Assembly (NCBI GenBank): GCA_016302725.1
Contig: JAEDNB010000122.1
Coordinates: forward strand, 1 to 6,278
Origin: Lentisphaeria bacterium
GTDB taxonomy: Bacteria > Verrucomicrobiota > Lentisphaeria > Oligosphaerales > Oligosphaeraceae
Length of the DNA stretch: 6,278 bases
Reading direction: 5' to 3'
Positions 5,441 to 6,278 of the stretch are shown piece by piece (positions within the stretch are counted from its first letter, which is position 1; every line of letters starts with the position of its first letter). The notes beneath the pieces were generated by a model. The model was not told the DNA's origin. It made no database searches and was given only the letters and a program-made list of their open reading frames with translations. The position numbers and the translations under genes are program-made.

Positions 5441-6278
5441 ATGAGTCTTCTCTTTCCCCCCTTTCGCATTTCAGACAAAGACAATTGCCTCTGGCCACGG
5501 CCCCAGGACGCAGTTTTCTCTTGCTCCATAAACAGGGATTTCATCCGGATTACCAAAAGAGGTATAAGACATGACAAAACAGGACAATTGCCCCCCCCTC
5601 GTCTTGCGGATGACAATTCCGTAAAATTTCGTAGTCCACGGGAAATCTATCCGGACCTTCTCCGTATTCTTGCCTCCTTCGCCGTGGTCGTCCTCCATTC
5701 TGCCGCTGCCGGCTTCTATGGGCGGTTTGCCCCCGATACAACACAATTTCAAGCCTGCAACTTTTATAATTCCATAGTGCGTTTTTGTGTTCCGGTCTTT
5801 GTCATGATTTCTGGAATGTTCCTGCTTGACGAACACAAGGAATACCCCGTCAGGAAATTGTATCAGACAAAAATTCTACGCATTGCCATTGCCTATTTTG
5901 GCTGGTCGACGTTTTATGCGCTGATCACCCAATTCCATATGCATTTTTCCATGTCCATCCGTGAATTGGTTTGGGAAATCATAAAAGGGCCTTATCATCT
6001 TTGGTTTCTCCTCATGATTACAGGATTGTACATCATGACCCCCATTTTACGGTGGATTGCGAGGAATGACGGCGTATGCGTCTACTTTATCATCCTTGGA
6101 ATCATTACCGTCTTTTGTCTTCCCTTGTTCGCAGGAGTTCCCGGAATAGGCCCCATTCTTGAATCCATCCTGGAGCGAATGGATGTAAAAGTGGCAGCGG
6201 GCTTTTCGACGTATTATCTCCTTGGATATTATCTCAGCAAACACAGAATTTCCAGCAGGAGCTTGCGGAGCTGCATTT
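5441..6278 (+). CDS. Acyltransferase family 3 membrane protein (3' end outside window)
   Basis: Integral membrane acyltransferase of the acyltransferase-3 family (OafA/WecH type), which transfers acetyl or another acyl group to a surface sugar such as O-antigen or capsule. The frame is open from 5369 to the window end; 279 codons are visible from ATG 5441. From 5642 the protein reads EIYPDLLRILASFAVVVLHS, the family's first helix, with the conserved R and the His (codon 5696-5698) thought to be essential. CVPVFVMISGMFLL and the motif around HLWFLLMITGLYIMTPILR follow, both typical. Roughly half of a usual 330-380-residue protein is present. The first 65 or so residues after 5441 resemble nothing in the family. 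ATG 5571, which has its own ribosome site, would give a normal N-terminus of about 30 residues before the helix if the run of eight C at 5591-5598 had nine. Base composition is far lower in GC than the other genes. Family is confident; start and substrate are not. Confidence 0.8.
   Translation, partial: MSLLFPPFRISDKDNCLWPRPQDAVFSCSINRDFIRITKRGIRHDKTGQLPPPRLADDNSVKFRSPREIYPDLLRILASFAVVVLHSAAAGFYGRFAPDTTQFQACNFYNSIVRFCVPVFVMISGMFLLDEHKEYPVRKLYQTKILRIAIAYFGWSTFYALITQFHMHFSMSIRELVWEIIKGPYHLWFLLMITGLYIMTPILRWIARNDGVCVYFIILGIITVFCLPLFAGVPGIGPILESILERMDVKVAAGFSTYYLLGYYLSKHRISSRSLRSCI
5557..5562 (+). promoter_or_regulatory. Shine-Dalgarno for ATG 5571
   Basis: AAGAGG lies eight bases before ATG 5571. 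In the present sequence this ATG opens a frame of only 17 codons (stop TAA 5622-5624). Its good ribosome site and its position just before the first acyltransferase helix are the main reason to suspect that it is the authentic start, separated from the gene by a homopolymer length change. Confidence 0.45.
5591..5598 (+). repeat. C8 homopolymer, candidate phase-variation tract
   Basis: Eight consecutive C lie seven codons downstream of ATG 5571. With eight, ATG 5571 leads to a stop at 5622. With nine or six, it joins the acyltransferase frame. With eight, ATG 5441 is in frame instead. Poly-C or poly-G tracts of this size at the start of surface glycan-modifying genes are known phase switches in Campylobacter, Neisseria and Helicobacter. 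A sequencing or assembly error in the run is the alternative. Confidence 0.5.

Noticed and set aside
5290..5574. Plus-strand frame ending in an ATGA overlap with ATG 5571
   Set aside because: The overlap hints at translational coupling, but the frame starts with TTG (or ATG 5386), lacks a ribosome site and has no recognisable content.
5471..5836. Minus-strand frame of 121 codons opposite the acyltransferase start
   Set aside because: The plus-strand frame carries clear acyltransferase motifs here; the antisense frame has none.
1..6278. tRNA, rRNA, CRISPR array or insertion sequence
   Set aside because: No cloverleaf-like segment, regularly spaced repeats, transposase motif or terminal repeats with target duplication were seen.

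Overview
The window looks like a piece of a high-GC bacterial chromosome. All three recognisable genes are on the + strand: the 3' part of a very large glycoside-hydrolase-like protein (3-3176), a complete sodium:solute symporter (3573-5159), and the 5' part of a membrane acyltransferase (5441 to the window end). The hydrolase architecture (amidotransferase-like N-terminal end with a PYWEY motif, Ig-like domains, GH42-like barrel, trimerisation-like domain, C-terminal sandwiches), beside an SSS transporter, is a combination I associate with Lentisphaerota/Verrucomicrobiota/Planctomycetota polysaccharide degraders. The taxonomic assignment is inference only.

Layout: 1-3176 is the hydrolase. 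Its frame is open to the left edge, so the ATG at 117 is internal and the gene starts outside the window. 3177-3572 is a G-rich intergenic stretch without a supported gene. It holds a possible -10 element, a row of G-tracts just upstream of it, and small hairpins in the presumed leader. 3573-5159 is the symporter. 5160-5440 is a gap rich in inverted repeats that could fold into a pseudoknot-like RNA. From about 5160 the base composition falls sharply and stays low through the acyltransferase.

The hydrolase and symporter plausibly work as a release-and-import pair for a sugar or glycoside, although the gap suggests separate promoters. The acyltransferase is probably unrelated to them and more likely modifies a surface glycan.

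The most notable observation is at the start of the acyltransferase. A well-placed ATG (5571) with its own Shine-Dalgarno sequence is followed after seven codons by a run of eight C. With eight C this start ends after 17 codons. With nine (or six) it would run straight into the acyltransferase. A second ATG (5441), with a stronger Shine-Dalgarno, is in frame in the present eight-C state. This is the layout expected of a phase-variable surface-modification gene, although a homopolymer sequencing error would look the same.
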